The translations under genes were made by a program, and so were the position numbers. From positions 23,632,804-23,696,803 of the forward strand of contig OX235277.1 in the NCBI GenBank assembly GCA_944472155.2: DNA of 64,000 bases, in the 5' to 3' direction. The notes under the pieces are model-generated. The model was not told the origin of the DNA and searched no databases. It was given only the letters and a program-made list of their open reading frames with translations. Shown here piece after piece: positions 22,641 to 35,479 of this stretch; the stretch's first letter is position 1; each line of letters opens with the position of its first letter. Origin of the DNA: Trichobilharzia szidati. Lineage: Eukaryota > Platyhelminthes > Trematoda > Strigeidida > Schistosomatidae.

Positions 22641-25079
22641 CTAGATAGATTAATTGTATGTGACTGTTCTCCTAACTGGTTTCCAGTTGAATCTTATCAT
22701 AAAGTTATTACTTGCATCAGTAAAGAGACAATATTTATCGAACTAGGCATTAGCCTATGTATTTATCAATTCACATGTGCCTAGAATTTCGATGAAGTGA
22801 GACAGCAAATGTGATGAGCGAATAGAACTAGTTGTCCAGCGCAGAAGACACACTTAAGGAAACCAATGCATGAGAACTTTATCAGCTGCCATAATCATTC
22901 ACTCATTTTCAGAACTCACCCTCAACTAGATATAAACATCCATGTAGACGTATTCGCAATATATAAAAATATTACACTGTAAATATTAGGTCTAAATAAT
23001 GAAAATTAGACTGAAACTGCCAATTATGTTGCACTCAGTCAATATTTAAAACAAATGAACATCTTCCAAAGCACAATTATCTAAGGCCTACAGTAAAAAT
23101 TTTCAGAGTCCTGCTGTATAAAGAAAACTGAATTAATACTTATTGTCTGACTTCCGTTTTCAAAAGTCAATACGGTTTCGTAAAAATTCAGAAATACAAC
23201 GAAATCAAAGAAAAAATCGACTGTGTTGTAATTACTGAAATTAAAGCGTCAGTCAGTAAGACAATCAGTCAGTAAGCGTCTTGAAACCGTCGAGATCTCA
23301 TTAGAATAGTTCTAGTTAAGATAGTTTGGTTAATTAAAAAAAATATTCAAGAGAATGAACGGCTTCTCAAAGAAAAAAATGCATCCAGCGATCAGTTACT
23401 CTATGATCTCAAAACAATACTCGTTCAATTTTATACTTGAAAAAAGCAAATGAGACTTTAGCATCAAAATGAGAAGCTTGATTCAAAGAATCCTGAGTGA
23501 TGAGAATTGACAACTGAATTCTACAAATATATTCACAAACTGTCATGCAATAAGGAAGCCAGTCTCAGCATAAAATGTTCACTAATATAGGTAAACCATC
23601 ATTGAAAACACAGCATGTGAAAACCCAAAAAAAATATTACCCTAAAATGTTAGTACCTGAGGTCATTCTGGCAGTAAACTCATCAGTCTCTTTACCAGAC
23701 AACAAGTGTCACCAACCGAGGGTGAATTAGTGCATAATTTGTATTACGAGAATAAAGAAGAAGTGACGTTTTTTATGAGCAAAGACCGGCAGAATCTCCT
23801 GAAGAAGTTAAACTCTTGAGAAATGTGCGAGCAATTCACATGGTGAATTAAGATTTTCTCAGTCAGTGAAATCAATAAGAAAGTTAAGCAGAATAGCAAT
23901 CGTTGTATAAGTTTGCATTTTCCGACTTGACTCAACTGTGGTGTAAATAGTTCATACGGAAGAAAGATAAAACTTTTCCAAATCCATCAATTTCTGTCTG
24001 AAATTCCTACTGAGGACTGATGAATAGTGCATACAAAAAGAATTGACTCATTGTCAAGAAATGAGTGTCGATGTTCCAGGGAATTGTGTGAAAATCCCGT
24101 ACAACAAATTAACAGCCCAATTTCGTCCCAACAACACTCTTGGATACAATTTATTGAAATTAACCTCTTCATTGATATCCTCAAATCTGTATTCGGTTCT
24201 ATCTGGTTCAATCCATGACTACACTGTGTGAAGCACATCGCATTCCCATGAATTCCAACAGATTTGAACATGAATTAGAATAAGATATTCTTCTAACCTA
24301 GGGATGACCACAGATACCAAAGACTTTTCTCAATCCGATGTTAATATATGCGGCCAAATGCTTTTGATTTGGTGACGCATTTTCTCAAAAAAATACACTG
24401 AGGTTAAAATAACTGAATGTAGATAAACTACAATAGATCAATCGCCTTAAATGTCAGGTATTAGTGTTTACAGCTCATGGCCAGATGGTTAGGAGAAGGA
24501 GGTATGGCAGATTGGGTTTCCTTTACATCTCTTAAGTAAACAATCCGTTTTGAGAGGCATAATTTGAATCTATCAAGAAATTCAAGCTGAATAATACTGA
24601 TAAGAATAAGAATAAGAAAATGAGTTCAGATAATGAGAGTGACAAGAGTTTATTTGAAGTAGTTTAAGAATAATAAGAGAATTTGGAATGAAATAACATT
24701 AATAATATTTTATATAAATTTGATTTATCCGAACTATCATACATATGTTTTCGCAGCACTATGAAGTTTTCCATTTTCCACCAATTACACCCTCAATTTT
24801 CTTGTTAAACTGGAATGAATACGAGACAGTATGTGGTCCAAATCGTTTCCCTGGGGAGTGCAGTAATTCACATAGCAACTTCACTAATTTGTGTCATGGA
24901 GGGCACTATTGGATTCTGTATTTTCACATGCCTAAACAATTCTGGGACCTGAAGATCAATCAGCTTATTGCTTCTAAATATGTTTCCATCAATTTCCATA
25001 TTTTTGAATAGTCACCGTGGTTTCTGCATAATTCTCACTGTAATGATAAAGTTGTGATCTTCAGTAAAAGTGTCAGCTT
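22641..25079. other. Unassigned sequence
   Basis: No convincing gene. 22740-22870 is weakly similar to 28060-28200. A short direct/inverted motif around CAGTCAGTAAG occurs twice at 23248-23276. Open frames at 23987-24271 (-) and 24745-25011 (+) have no support. Confidence 0.4.
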
Positions 25080-25565
25080 GCAATTTAAATACTGCTCAAA
25101 CTGTTACTACGTCATATCGTGTTTTACAATTAATCTTTTTCATTTCATACTATATGCTTTCAGTGCCATTATCAAAATTTGTTTCATTATTATTGTGCCT
25201 ATTGGCAGTTTTATTCAATTTGAAACTCTTGGCATTTTCAATTCCTCTATCTAAAACGATGTTTTTGTTTGAGTGACGTAACTGGACTCAAATGCATTAC
25301 TATCTTAAAGTTAATCTCTCAGAACAACTAATCTATCTAAACATGACCTGAAAATCATTCACGCCTGTCGTTTTGCACTAGGGATTCAATGAAGTTTATT
25401 AACTTATCATTCATTTTTCCCTAAATGTAGTTCGAACAGTAAATAAATCACTGCAATTCGACTATTCAGCTAAAGCTATTTAACGAAACCAGATGAATTA
25501 GTTAAAACCTGAAGTATTACCACTTGTTGCAAGTTTTCAATTCGTATCAAGAAAGAGATTTTTTC
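25080..25565 (+). repeat. Dispersed repeat Y, copy 1
   Basis: The part 25330-25565 aligns with 45105-45340: ACATGACCTG.AAA..ATTCAC.CCTGTC, ATTCAATG.AGTTTATT, CTTATCA, ATTCAGCT, and TTCGTATC at the end. Upstream similarity is weaker. It could be a PLE terminal repeat, since it holds a hammerhead-like block (ATTCA at 25464, CGAAAC, TGAAT at 25494). Confidence 0.5.
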
Positions 25566-27184
25566 AATCGGAAATCTCGTGCTTCACCTTAAGTGAATTA
25601 GTTGCATGTGAGTGTTTTCCTGGATTATTTTCAGTAAGAAATAGAAATGCAGTAATCTCTGTAGTCATAAGGTCATTGGAAGCTTTTGATAGTATAATTT
25701 GATGTCAGTTCACAATTTAATCAAAACAAGTCTCTCTAGAGTCTCAATTAAGCAAGAAAGTGGATGTTATCGGCGATTACACGTGGTTTATGGTTGCATT
25801 GTGCATTAACTTATTCAATGAAATCTATGACAAAAAATGAATTCCTACTTTATTAATGATTCGCATATGACAAGTACTTACTCGTCTCTGGTGAAATAAA
25901 AAAAAACGTCACAAAGCAAATTTAATAATTCCTCATGAATCAGATGAAATCGTGCAAGGGGAATTAGAAGACTCCAGTGCCGAATCATGGATGTCAGCTG
26001 GACGCAATTCGTCACCATAGGATTAAGATATGATTTCCTTTATGTGTACTAATTTGTATTATGCAGAATGATCGGAAGCACATTTTTTGAATATTAATTT
26101 GGGACGAAAATGAAGCTACTCGGCATGCTGTGATATTGGATATCCGTATTCGGAGTGATTTTGTACAAGATTATAGATTAAATGAAAAAATCTGCTGACA
26201 CAAGGGAGTTGTATTTATGTGCGTCAAAACGTCAAGATGTCTTATTTGCTGTATGTTGATGAAGGTTACATGAGCCTGGTGAATCTGTCAAGTACTGAAG
26301 AAAATAACTCCAAATAAATATGTATAATCAATAATTTATTATTTTGCAATACTGACTTCCTAATTCTGAAAATCAAAAAGGATGGATGAATAGGTGTTTT
26401 ATGTAGGCAGTTTGTTTCTTATTAGAATTAATGCAGAATATGAACAGTATCACTAGATATAAGGGTAACACTTACAAACATTATTTGACCTTAATAAACA
26501 CTCTAAGATATTTGCACAGATACTTGTAAACCCCTTACACTAGGAAACATGTTATGTCTGTTTCATGAGTAGTTATGTCGCTGAATTGAAACGAGTGTAA
26601 CAACAAGTTTGCAACAACATTCTTACCGCCCATAATGCAATGATAGTGGCATGCGGATTATCCTGCATAACTCATGAGACCATTCATTCATTCACTCACT
26701 AACCATAAGAACTATGCGGAAGTTCACCTTTCAACTCATCTCATTCTTCAATATTACTGATTCTAGTCTCGTAAATACAAAAGAATGAATAGGTGATCGA
26801 ATCACCGTCATATGAAATGTTACTTCCATCTACCCAATATCATAACTGGAGAGCGACATAACTGAATCACAAAGTACGATGGATTTCCTTTGTGCCAGCA
26901 TTTTCAAAGAATTTATTTCTCTCTTCAATTTTCGTAATCGGGAATAGTGAGGCAGTGTACACCAGCCTGTAGCAAATCAACATCCACATGATTCTCATCA
27001 ACCTTATGTGAATGTGGATTATAATGTGGGTATCAGTCTGTGTATTTCAATGTGGTTCACTGAAGTGTCATAGGAGTCTTAACGTACACACAAGTTGTAA
27101 TCTATTCTCTTACGAAGCCCTCTTTGACTGCATGCTAAAAGTTGTGCAACGTCAAAATTTTACCACCCGTTTTGTTGCTGTGTT
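25566..27184. other. Unassigned sequence
   Basis: No gene recognised. 26440-26960 may be an upstream extension of repeat X, but the similarity to 22120-22420 is too patchy to delimit. Confidence 0.4.
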
Positions 27185-27735
27185 AATTAGTTCAATGAGG
27201 ATTAAATAGTGTGTGTGTGTGAGATGAATATGCTTCAGCTGATCTCCAAATGACAAAGTGCTACCTTACTCTCTCTTTCTCCTACTCTCTCATGAATAAT
27301 ACTTGATTCGAAAGATGGGAAAAGATTAAATCATTTCCATCGCACATGTGTTAAGTTTATTCTAGCAGGAGGAAACGCTGAAAATATAACCCAGTGATCA
27401 ATAGATATCATTCAGAATTCACTGAAATTATTAACCTCAAGTCACTTGATTGATGAGATGACATGCAACTGTGTATGTAAGATGGAACCAGAGTTGTGTT
27501 CAAGAGGTCAGATTCGTTTCTGCACCTACGTGCGAAGTGTATTGTTTCTAGAATGAAACGTTGCAAAGGTCACTAAGTCAACAGCGATTTTCCGAGAAAT
27601 ATATATGCCTGAAAATAATTAGAATCCTTAGAACAGAATGAAGCATACTGGGTAAACGCAGTTGCAATGAACCACCACAGTATATTAACTTTAAATGTAA
27701 AAATAGTCAGGATTTAGTGCTCCACACGTGATGAT
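27185..27735 (+). repeat. Dispersed repeat X, copy 2
   Basis: Shares with 62448-62930, in order: a TG run, ATATGCTTCAGC..ATCTCCAAA, GTTTATTC.AGCAGGAG, TGTGTATGT, CCAGAGTTGTGTT, GATTCGTTTCTG and GAACC.CC at the end. No protein seen. Confidence 0.6.
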
Positions 27736-28567
27736 TCAGTTAATTCTAATCGACCAAAACAAGACTTTTTAAGCAATAAGAACACTTTCATCTTCTGTTA
27801 ATACTGTGGCCAAAATTTGAGTATAATCTCTTCTCCTCTTCAGTATTAACTCTTCCTCTCATCTCTTGTTTGTCACTATATATTGTTATTTACTTTTGTC
27901 ATCATTATTCATTATAATTTTTACCTATCATTCTACCATACTTTCAATATTTTCGAAATTTCAATTTATACTACTCAGACTTATTGTTAGTAATCATGTC
28001 TTTTTTATTGTAATCATTCTCGACTAATTCTAATAACTATGAAATATTTAGACGAGAAACAATATTTATGTATTCAGGCGTTAGGTTGTGTATTTATAAA
28101 ACCACGTATTCCTAGAATTCCGACAAACTAGAATATCGAATGTGATCACTGAATAGAAACGACATGTGGTTGCACTGCACAAATTCGACTTCTGACGAAT
28201 TTCGTGCCTGCCTACAGGTTTATTAGTAGTACTTACCTTTCCCTGAAACCCGAAAATTCGCAATAAACTGGGTGTGAATCTCAGTGGTCACCACAAACAC
28301 ATATTTAACGAGGCCCACAAATAAGAAAATGCACGAGTACCTTTTGCAGTAAATTATACTTTGAACTTACACCGAGCTACATAAAAGCATACAATTAATT
28401 TTTTGGTAATATATAGAAACATCACTTGTGGAATGACTAAAACCAACTTGGAATTTCCCTTTTTTTCTGTCCTACTTTAACTATGCGTTATTGAAATAAA
28501 CTGAAGAAAAGAGTATCATTCAAAGTTCGAATATATGAAGATGATGAAACTATATAGACAGCAACAT
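27736..28567. other. Unassigned sequence
   Basis: No gene or firm repeat. T-rich with several short microsatellite-like runs. Confidence 0.45.
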
Positions 28568-29130
28568 GAAAGATAAACAGTCTAAGTTGGTCACCAACTC
28601 AGTTCCAAAGAAAGCCTTATTCATGAACTTCGAATTCAAAGGTGATCAAGCTTCAGATATGCTCAAAAATCGTCTCTCTTAATCAGTCAGTAAGACGTTC
28701 TTTGCAGCAAATCATATGCCTTCCACTAACCGCAAGTTGTTCTCTACCTCAGTAAAAGATAAGCTCCTCGGTCTGGCCGCCTCCATGTGCATCTATCAGT
28801 TCACCTGCTCTTGTGGAGCAAGGTACATTGACCGTAGTCAGAGGACGCCTTCCACATGGATACGATTACTTATTCCAGCAGGGTTTTACAAGGGAGAAAG
28901 GAAGTGTGTGCGAAGCTATGTTCTGGAACACCTGATCGACTTCTGCCACTCTGTCAACACCGACCAAGATTTCAAGATAATATATAGAATCCATGCTAAC
29001 TTCTCACGTTTTCTTCTTTTCAGACTTCTAAAGAGAGCTGGAGCCTTGGTCATTCATGTCTTTAAGCCAGACCTTTGTATACAAAAGAAGTATGTATAAT
29101 CCTTACTTCTGTCTTGGCCATACAGGGATG
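28568..29130 (+). pseudogene. PLE GIY-YIG endonuclease, nearly readable
   Basis: One mostly open frame. The linker is MKDKQSKLVTNSVPKKALF, FEFKGDQASDMLKNRL, stop, SVSKTFFAAN, NRKLFSTSVKDKL. The core is MCIYQFTCSCGARYIDRSQR (IYQF and YID in place of the GIY and YIG motifs). The C-terminal part is VLEHLIDFCHSVNTDQDF, KIIYRIHANFSRFL and FKPDLCIQKKYV, with the stop at 29097-29099. The glycine of YIG is replaced by D and there is an upstream stop, so it is inactive. The reverse transcriptase is missing. The 3' region follows to about 29840 and is duplicated at 12130-13160. Confidence 0.8.
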
Positions 29131-29840
29131 AACATTTATTTATTTATTTAGTTATTCTATGTACTTTTCCCTTATTACTACGATTATTATTATTATTACT
29201 ATTCTCACTCTGAATCTTTTCCACTTGACCCACTTGTCATTTTAAACCCAAAATTATTAATTTTTATATTTTTTATTTTTACAATATTGAATTCTATCTT
29301 ATCAAGTTTCACACCATGTTATGTAACAGTTTAGATTCGTCTACTAATCCTATTATTATATACCTCTTTCCAAAATCTATACAATTTACGTATTATTCTA
29401 TATATGATAATAATTATTTTACCACTTGACATTAAACTATGATTATAATCACGAATATTTTATTTGCATTTCATATTTTTTATTTTTTTATTTTTGATTA
29501 TAGCTTGATGCCATACCCTATTTTCAGTACAAGTATGGAATTTTCAGCATGGATACCGGTAGTCCAAATTTTGCAGGCCGACCATAGATATCGGGTGTGC
29601 GTTGGAAGGGGATCGAACCCTGGACCATGTGCATGGTCGGCGAGAGTCCTAACCACTGTGCCACCAACGCACATACTATTATTATTTCATGTCTTCAGAC
29701 CTTTTACTCAATTCCCTCACCGGATATAATTTCTTAAAAACCATGTATATACGATTGTACAACTTGATAATAAATTTGTTGAAAATAGTCTCTTCGCTGA
29801 ATATTGTGTTCGCAATGCTACAATGGGAATTATTAAATTA
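29131..29840 (+). repeat. 3' region / terminal repeat of the PLE at 28568
   Basis: Aligns with 12190-13160 outside the inserts in each. Contains an ATT microsatellite (29183-29202) at the position where the other copy received a LINE. A minus-strand SINE interrupts it at about 29500-29672. Confidence 0.75.
29500..29672 (-). repeat. tRNA-derived SINE (family A)
   Basis: The minus strand has an A box (TGGCACAGTGG type) and a B box (GGGTTCGATCCCC). A body follows with TGCTGAAAATTCCATACTTG, shared with 40128 and 41880. It breaks the PLE alignment with 12990-13025, so it inserted into the PLE copy. Duplication limits are unclear. Confidence 0.8.
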
Positions 29841-30032
29841 TTGAATGTATATATGAGAAATGTGGTGAATGCAGTTATGATTAATTTATATAGTTGATAA
29901 CTTACTCCTCACTGTATTTGTGCATTATATGTAATATTCTGCCTTTGTTTGAAAATTTTTATTAAAACTAATAGAATTGTATTTGTTTCGAGATTTTAGT
30001 CACTTTTGGATGATGATATTTCTCATTTTTAG
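29841..30032. other. Unassigned short spacer with acceptor-like end
   Basis: Ends in TTTCTCATTTTTAG (30032), a good splice acceptor before the candidate exon. Confidence 0.4.
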
Positions 30033-30121
30033 TTGTATGGTATGAAAAACCGGCAAGGAAACTGTTCATATTTCCACTGTACGCTGAGAATGAATTAACT
30101 AAGTTTTCTGCGACACTGTAG
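30033..30121 (+). CDS. Candidate terminal exon, unknown protein
   Basis: After a strong acceptor, two bases complete a codon. The frame then runs VWYEKPARKLFIFPLYAENE and LTKFSATL to TAG at 30119-30121 (28 residues). It is richer in G+C than its surroundings. Phase would require an upstream exon leaving one base; the exon at 8962-9050 leaves two, so they are not directly joined. No family recognised. Confidence 0.28.
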
Positions 30122-30603
30122 ACTGATTCCAATTGTATATTCGGCTATTCTACGCTTAGTTATTCACATTAGGTGAATTAGATAAGTTTCGGATAGTGGA
30201 TTAATTACTGTCATCAACCGGACAAGGAGAGACGATATTTTTTCAATACGCGATTCGTTTATTCTATAATGAGATCACATCAAAAGGTTCCGTACCTCTT
30301 CACTCGTAACTTCTCTCTGTATCTCTTCGAGTAAGACCAGGAGACGTTTCTTAGGAATTAGTTCTGATGGAACTTAATATAAATGTTCAACCATATCATA
30401 TGTAGCAGGGCTTTTGTGTGAAACGACAAATGCTAGTAAATAAGCAACAAATTATGATAAGAACTATTGTTATCATTCATTATAGTATTTAGTTATAATT
30501 TATTATATTCCAATGACTTCCAATTTTTGTGTGTTTGTCTTCTATACCATACTATGTTTCTAAGTATTTCTAAAAGGGGCTACTTCATTGCAGTACGCGC
30601 AAA
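30122..30603. other. Unassigned sequence
   Basis: No feature recognised; would be 3' untranslated region if the exon before it is real. Confidence 0.4.
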
Positions 30604-30648
30604 CGCTGAAAATTCCATTCTGTATAATGGATATTGTTAGGAGCAAAG
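30604..30648 (+). repeat. Remnant of LINE 3' end
   Basis: CGCTGAAAATTCCATTCTGT with its flanks matches the 3' untranslated end of the LINE at 52458-53335. The tail is decayed and overlaps the left target duplication of the next SINE. Confidence 0.5.
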
Positions 30649-30658
30649 TGATCATATG

Positions 30659-30899
30659 CTTGCTTTTGTTTTATTCCTTTACGTTCCCAATGGAACATAG
30701 GGCTTCAAGCTATGGTCTTGAAGTTTCGTTAGCAATGGTGCTAATTTTTACGGGATGGGGTTGCTAGCCTCATGTCCAACTTTCCCTCCTTTCCAGTCTT
30801 ATTCCTGGCTTAGCGAGTTAAAGGAATGCATTGGCCGTGGATCGAACACCTAAACATATGCATGGTTGGTGATCATTCTACCACTGTGACACTGACGCC
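30659..30899 (-). mobile_element. tRNA-derived SINE (family B) with 13-bp TSD
   Basis: AAGTGATCATATG flanks directly at 30646-30658 and 30900-30912. Minus strand: tRNA-like head with B box (GTTCGATCC), then the family B body (GTTGGACATGAGGCTAGCAA). The tail CCCTATGTTCCATTGGGAAC resembles the 3' end of SR2-like LINEs. Full length, about 241 bases. Confidence 0.85.
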
Positions 30900-30912
30900 A
30901 AGTGATCATATG

Positions 30913-31254
30913 AATACTATTATGTTACACTGAATGTCACTGAAGAATGTTTGATTTGTAGTCAAAATGCAGGAATAATTCTACCTCGGAGAAGTTCCTC
31001 CGCGACAAGAGACGATTTTATTTTTTGAAAGAGGGTGAAGAACTTACGGTCCTCTGTTTTGAAAAACGTGTATTTTATCGAATTGTTTTAAAATTTGATA
31101 TAATAAGCTGTAACAGCAAGTTTCATTAACCAAGTTTTGAAATCCTATGCGTTATGCGTCTTTTCAAAAACCATTTGAGTTTTCATATTTATTCTGATAT
31201 GTTTCATTAGTCATTAGTTATTATTTTCCGAAAAATACGTCTAAATTTTCGATT
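30913..31254. other. Unassigned sequence
   Basis: No feature recognised. Confidence 0.5.
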
Positions 31255-31800
31255 AATCGAAAAAACGAACGTGGTCGTATAATACAAGTGATTTGTGGTA
31301 GTGTCGAGAGAATATCTGCTGAGAACTCTGCATGCGTCTTCAGTGCTTCTGGAAGGATCCATTCTTTTGCTACCTTCCATGTTTTTGGCTATTAGGACTT
31401 CAATTTTTGTTGAATGATTGTTATTATTTGTTAGTTCTGATGGTCCCTCATGACTAGTTGTAGGTTCTGGTCATTTCAGAAGTCTTTTAAAGTGACGGAT
31501 GAAGCATTCTATACTTTCCACCTCTTTGGCAATTGTTTTATTCAGTATCGTTTAGTGGCCTTATATGCGTTGATTTCAGGTTGCTACAGAGTTTTCAATA
31601 TAATTCCACAAGTAGTCTTGCCTATGGCCTGTTTTGCTGCAATTAATAGTGTCACGAAATCGTCCTTTGTATTTCACAACACTGTAATTCACGCCTGTGT
31701 CGATTGCGCTGTAGATTATACTCGGCTTCTGCCTTCGTTGCTTATCTAAGCAGTGGTCCTTCTTTTTCTTCACCATGTTTTTCTCGTCTGTCAGCTTCCA
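31255..31800 (-). pseudogene. RTE-type LINE fragment upstream of RT
   Basis: The minus strand at 31370-31280 reads ILPEALKTHAEFSADILSTL, matching the IPAEALK segment that precedes the RT fingers in SR2-like elements. Upstream, 31780-31570 reads KKKKDHCLDKQRRQKPSIIY and VVKYKGRFRDT, like the charged region between endonuclease and RT. Many stops. The first match is fairly convincing, the second weak. Confidence 0.5.
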
Positions 31801-32704
31801 GTCATTTATAGTAAGCCATCTCCTTGTCTTGCACCTCCACTTGCCTTTCTCTCTGTCAGCGCCTTCAAAATCCCAAATTCATTACGTGCTGACCATATCA
31901 TATTTTATTATTCGGTTTGACTTGTTATGTAGTGTATTCCTGAATTTTGTGAAATGACCCTGATATATTTATTGCCACTAGATGCTCTCTAAAAGCTTAT
32001 GGCCAATAGACTGTTGCAGGAGAAACTTTCTGACAACTTGGCCGATTTTATTCAATGTATTCTTCGACAGTTTTAACTGCTTACTAATTATTTTTAAGAA
32101 ATCCCACCGGATCAACACTAAGAGCAGATTTTAATTATTTTGTCGGTGGACAGGACCAGTTTTTATGTTCAAAAAGCAACTTACTGTAATTTTCTTCACG
32201 ATGAATGAATATATATAAGAAAATGAAAAACATTATGAGGTTAAATATAGATATGTACATATATATAAAAATCTTCTTTGCTACCGTTGTTATTTCGTTT
32301 CCTGAAAACTCGATTAGACCTACCAACAAGAAGAAATATTTTGGTGTTCGGCAGTCTGTCTTCTTGTCTTCAATAGAAGCCTACAATAATGAATTTTGGT
32401 GTTTGTCTCCTTATTCTCCTAAGGTTGTGATTAACCAATTAGCGAACAAAGTAATTCCTATCGACTGCCTTCAACCATCCAATATTTTGAACTGAGAACC
32501 AAGCAAATTAAGGAAAATAGTAGAGTTCCTGAATTTGTTGGTCTCATGGAATGTCATGGTAGCTATGGTCCATGGACCTGACTCTTTTGCACTCAGAGTT
32601 GCTTAAGGCTATCACAGTCGGCTGTTCTTTCTAATAAATGGAGAAATTTGCATTTTTTCCCTAATTTACCTGGTGTTCAGTTTAGCGCTATGCTATAGTA
32701 GTAG
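31801..32704. other. Unassigned sequence
   Basis: No feature recognised. A 96-codon open frame at 32205-32495 lacks any motif. Confidence 0.45.
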
Positions 32705-32937
32705 CTTATTCCAACCCATTCCCAGTGAAACACAGGGCTTCAGGCTGAGACTTTGATGTTATGGTAGTGGTGTTTTTTTTAAAAAATAGGAGTGGCGTTT
32801 CTAGCACCATGTTCAACTGGCCCCTTTTACTATCCTTACTACCAGCTTAGCCAGGCTCAGGAATGCGTCGATAGAGGATCAAACCCCAGACCACTTGAGC
32901 GGTTGATGACCGTTATACCACCAAACTACTGATGCAT
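32705..32937 (-). repeat. tRNA-derived SINE (family B), diverged
   Basis: Minus strand: decayed head and B box (GGGTTTGATCC), body as at 30659 and 39387, tail with GAAGCCCTGTGTTTCACTGG. Target duplication not clear. Confidence 0.7.
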
Positions 32938-34694
32938 AGTTTGATGTTATACTAAAGCATATTATCGCCCAAAAGATGCTTTACAACTGTAGTGTGTTTA
33001 TATCATTGATCTGATGTTATTATAAACACTTATCCTGTTTATAACAATTATTCATTATTGAGTATGGAAATATAACCGTGAAACGTAATGAAGGAGTTAT
33101 AAAACCGAATGTCGCTTGCTCACTAATCAGTTCTTTGAAATTTTGAATGAGCATCCTTAATCAAACAAAAATGATTTCTAACATCAAGACACAGTGTGAG
33201 GATCAACTATGGTTGTGTTCGTCGGCGTTAAACAGGGAATGATCCCCAAACAGTATTAACTTCAGAAAAGAAATATTACCCATATATACAAAATATGATC
33301 AAAATTAAAGCAAATACTTCCAGGAATATTAGGCATAAGTAGAAAAAGAAGACATATGTAAAATTACTCATATTGAATCATTATATTAACTCAGTTTTTA
33401 AAACTGAATGGTAACATTTTCGTTACTTACGCACAGTCTCTATTATTTGTAAATCATCACTTATGAAACTTATTATGTTCACCACTATTGGCTACATTAA
33501 AAATTCATTTCTCAATGCAATGCTACTTTTAAAATGAAGAGATTAAGGAATAAAACGTAACTTAAATCTTACTCTTGACTAGTAGAAGGAACTCAGCATC
33601 AATTACGAAATACTAATTGTTAACTAGTTCACCCAAATGGCAAACTGAATATTCATGGAAGATCCTGCTCATTGAGTGAAGTTAAACTGAATATGGCTAT
33701 ACGATGTGCAGAAATCATGTACCATATAAATGAACTTAATGAAAACGATATAAAGGGAATTCTTCATAAGTAAACTTAGTCACTAACCTACCGACACATG
33801 CAATCCCACAGTATTCTGTGGAAATAACGCTTTTTTTCATTCCGTCGGAAGCATCACTTTGCTAGACGATTCCATTATGTAGTGCAAATGGAAATGGATC
33901 AATTTAATAAATGAAAATCTTACTTTCAAAGCCTTCGCCTACAATAAAAAAGATTGAGGTATAAGTCTTCATTCAACTGCAGACTCACTTAGAATATACA
34001 GAAATAAAATTACAATGCCTTCAAAGAATGATAATGCATCACTAGCTACATCACAGTAAACAGTTGTCAATGACACAAGGGTGTTTCAAATGATATTCCC
34101 TGAAGCATCTGTCAAGTTTTTTACTTATCAGGTTTAGCCTTCATATTATGCTATAAATTTACGATGTTCTTTTATTCGTTTATTGAAAACGGTAGAAGGA
34201 ATACAGCACTTAAAGTAGTAAGGGTTATATCATCTTGCAGATAAACCGATTTCCATTTGGATCATTTCGATTCAGTCCTTTGATCTCACAAATGGATGAA
34301 ATCTTTCTACATGGAAATTTCATCAACTATAAGACCTCTACATCTAATCTTCATCTTTATGCATAATGAAGAAATATTTGCAGAACGCTTATTTCACCAT
34401 AGGATTCGAATTGTTCTATTGGCAAAATATTAAGAAAGCTATTTACACAGGCATACTTGTTTTGTGAAATGTTCCGTATTTTACAAATGACACTCACCGC
34501 TAGTATCTGTGAAAAGATGAATACTCTTGAAATGTATTCCTTAGTATGCTGTGAGTGTGCTAATGCTATGTACAGTCATTTGAGAACAATAAATGTTTTA
34601 ACACTTCTGAAATAATTCTAATGCTGTGGTCAGTGAATATGGAAATTTTATGTGAATTACCAACCAGTTGACATATTGATCAAAGGTAATCTCA
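32938..34694. other. Unassigned sequence
   Basis: A 1.7-kb A+T-rich region without recognised repeats or coding. Confidence 0.45.
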
Positions 34695-34805
34695 TCAAAA
34701 TCTCAAATAATAATAATGATAATAATAATTTGCTTTATTCCAGAAACAGTACTAGTGGTACAGTGTGGAATTTTCAGCACATATCTACAATATTTGCATC
34801 TAATT
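34695..34805 (-). repeat. LINE 3' end with AAT tail
   Basis: The minus strand ends GTACTGTTTCTGGAATAAAG then CAAATTATTATT, as at 53290-53330. About 90 bases are alignable before homology fades at 34805. Confidence 0.7.
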
Positions 34806-35479
34806 TTATCCAACGATTAAAAGGAGTATTTCAAAAAAATAATAAATATAAAGACAACAACAGCAAAAAAACACGAAAAACACAAAAATAATTAAAAAAA
34901 CCGAAAAAATACACAAAAGTAGAAAGGAAAATAAACATAATATAATAATAACTCAGTAATGGGTAGTGGAAGCTATGATATGATTATGTATGATGACAGT
35001 AAAGCTAAAGTCATACAAGAAGTTGTGAAATGATATTTAAGCATGTTTATCGCCAAGAAGATCAGTTAATTTGGTTAAAACAACTCTAAACACTCATAAA
35101 ATAACATTTCAGGGTTGTTGTTTTGTTTTTTATTGTCAGGTCTAATGCAGTGTTTGTAGTGGTAGTGTGATTAATCCTGCATAATACAAAATTTTAAGAT
35201 GGTGATAATGGCGTTCACAACCAATGATTGTCAGTTAATATTGCCGAGAAAAATAAAAAATATGAAAAAACAACCATAAAACTAATAACTACATGATGGT
35301 TAATGATAGGAAAACTTTGTACTACTCATAGTGCTAATATAGTCGGAAAGACACAATATAAGGAATACAGTAAATTACAAAAAGTAAGCCAATGTTAATA
35401 ATTTAGATAGCTAAGTATGTTTAGGAAGGAGTTCACTATAGAATACAAAATAAGAGAGAAATTAAAGAGCCTAAAATTA

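Noticed and set aside
24745..25011. Cysteine-containing secreted peptide
   Set aside because: No signal peptide, no splice signals and no recognisable spacing; likely chance.
31570..31790. LTR-retrotransposon gag zinc knuckle (INCSKTGHRQDY)
   Set aside because: Only one cysteine remains and the adjoining sequence fits the RTE-type pre-RT region better.
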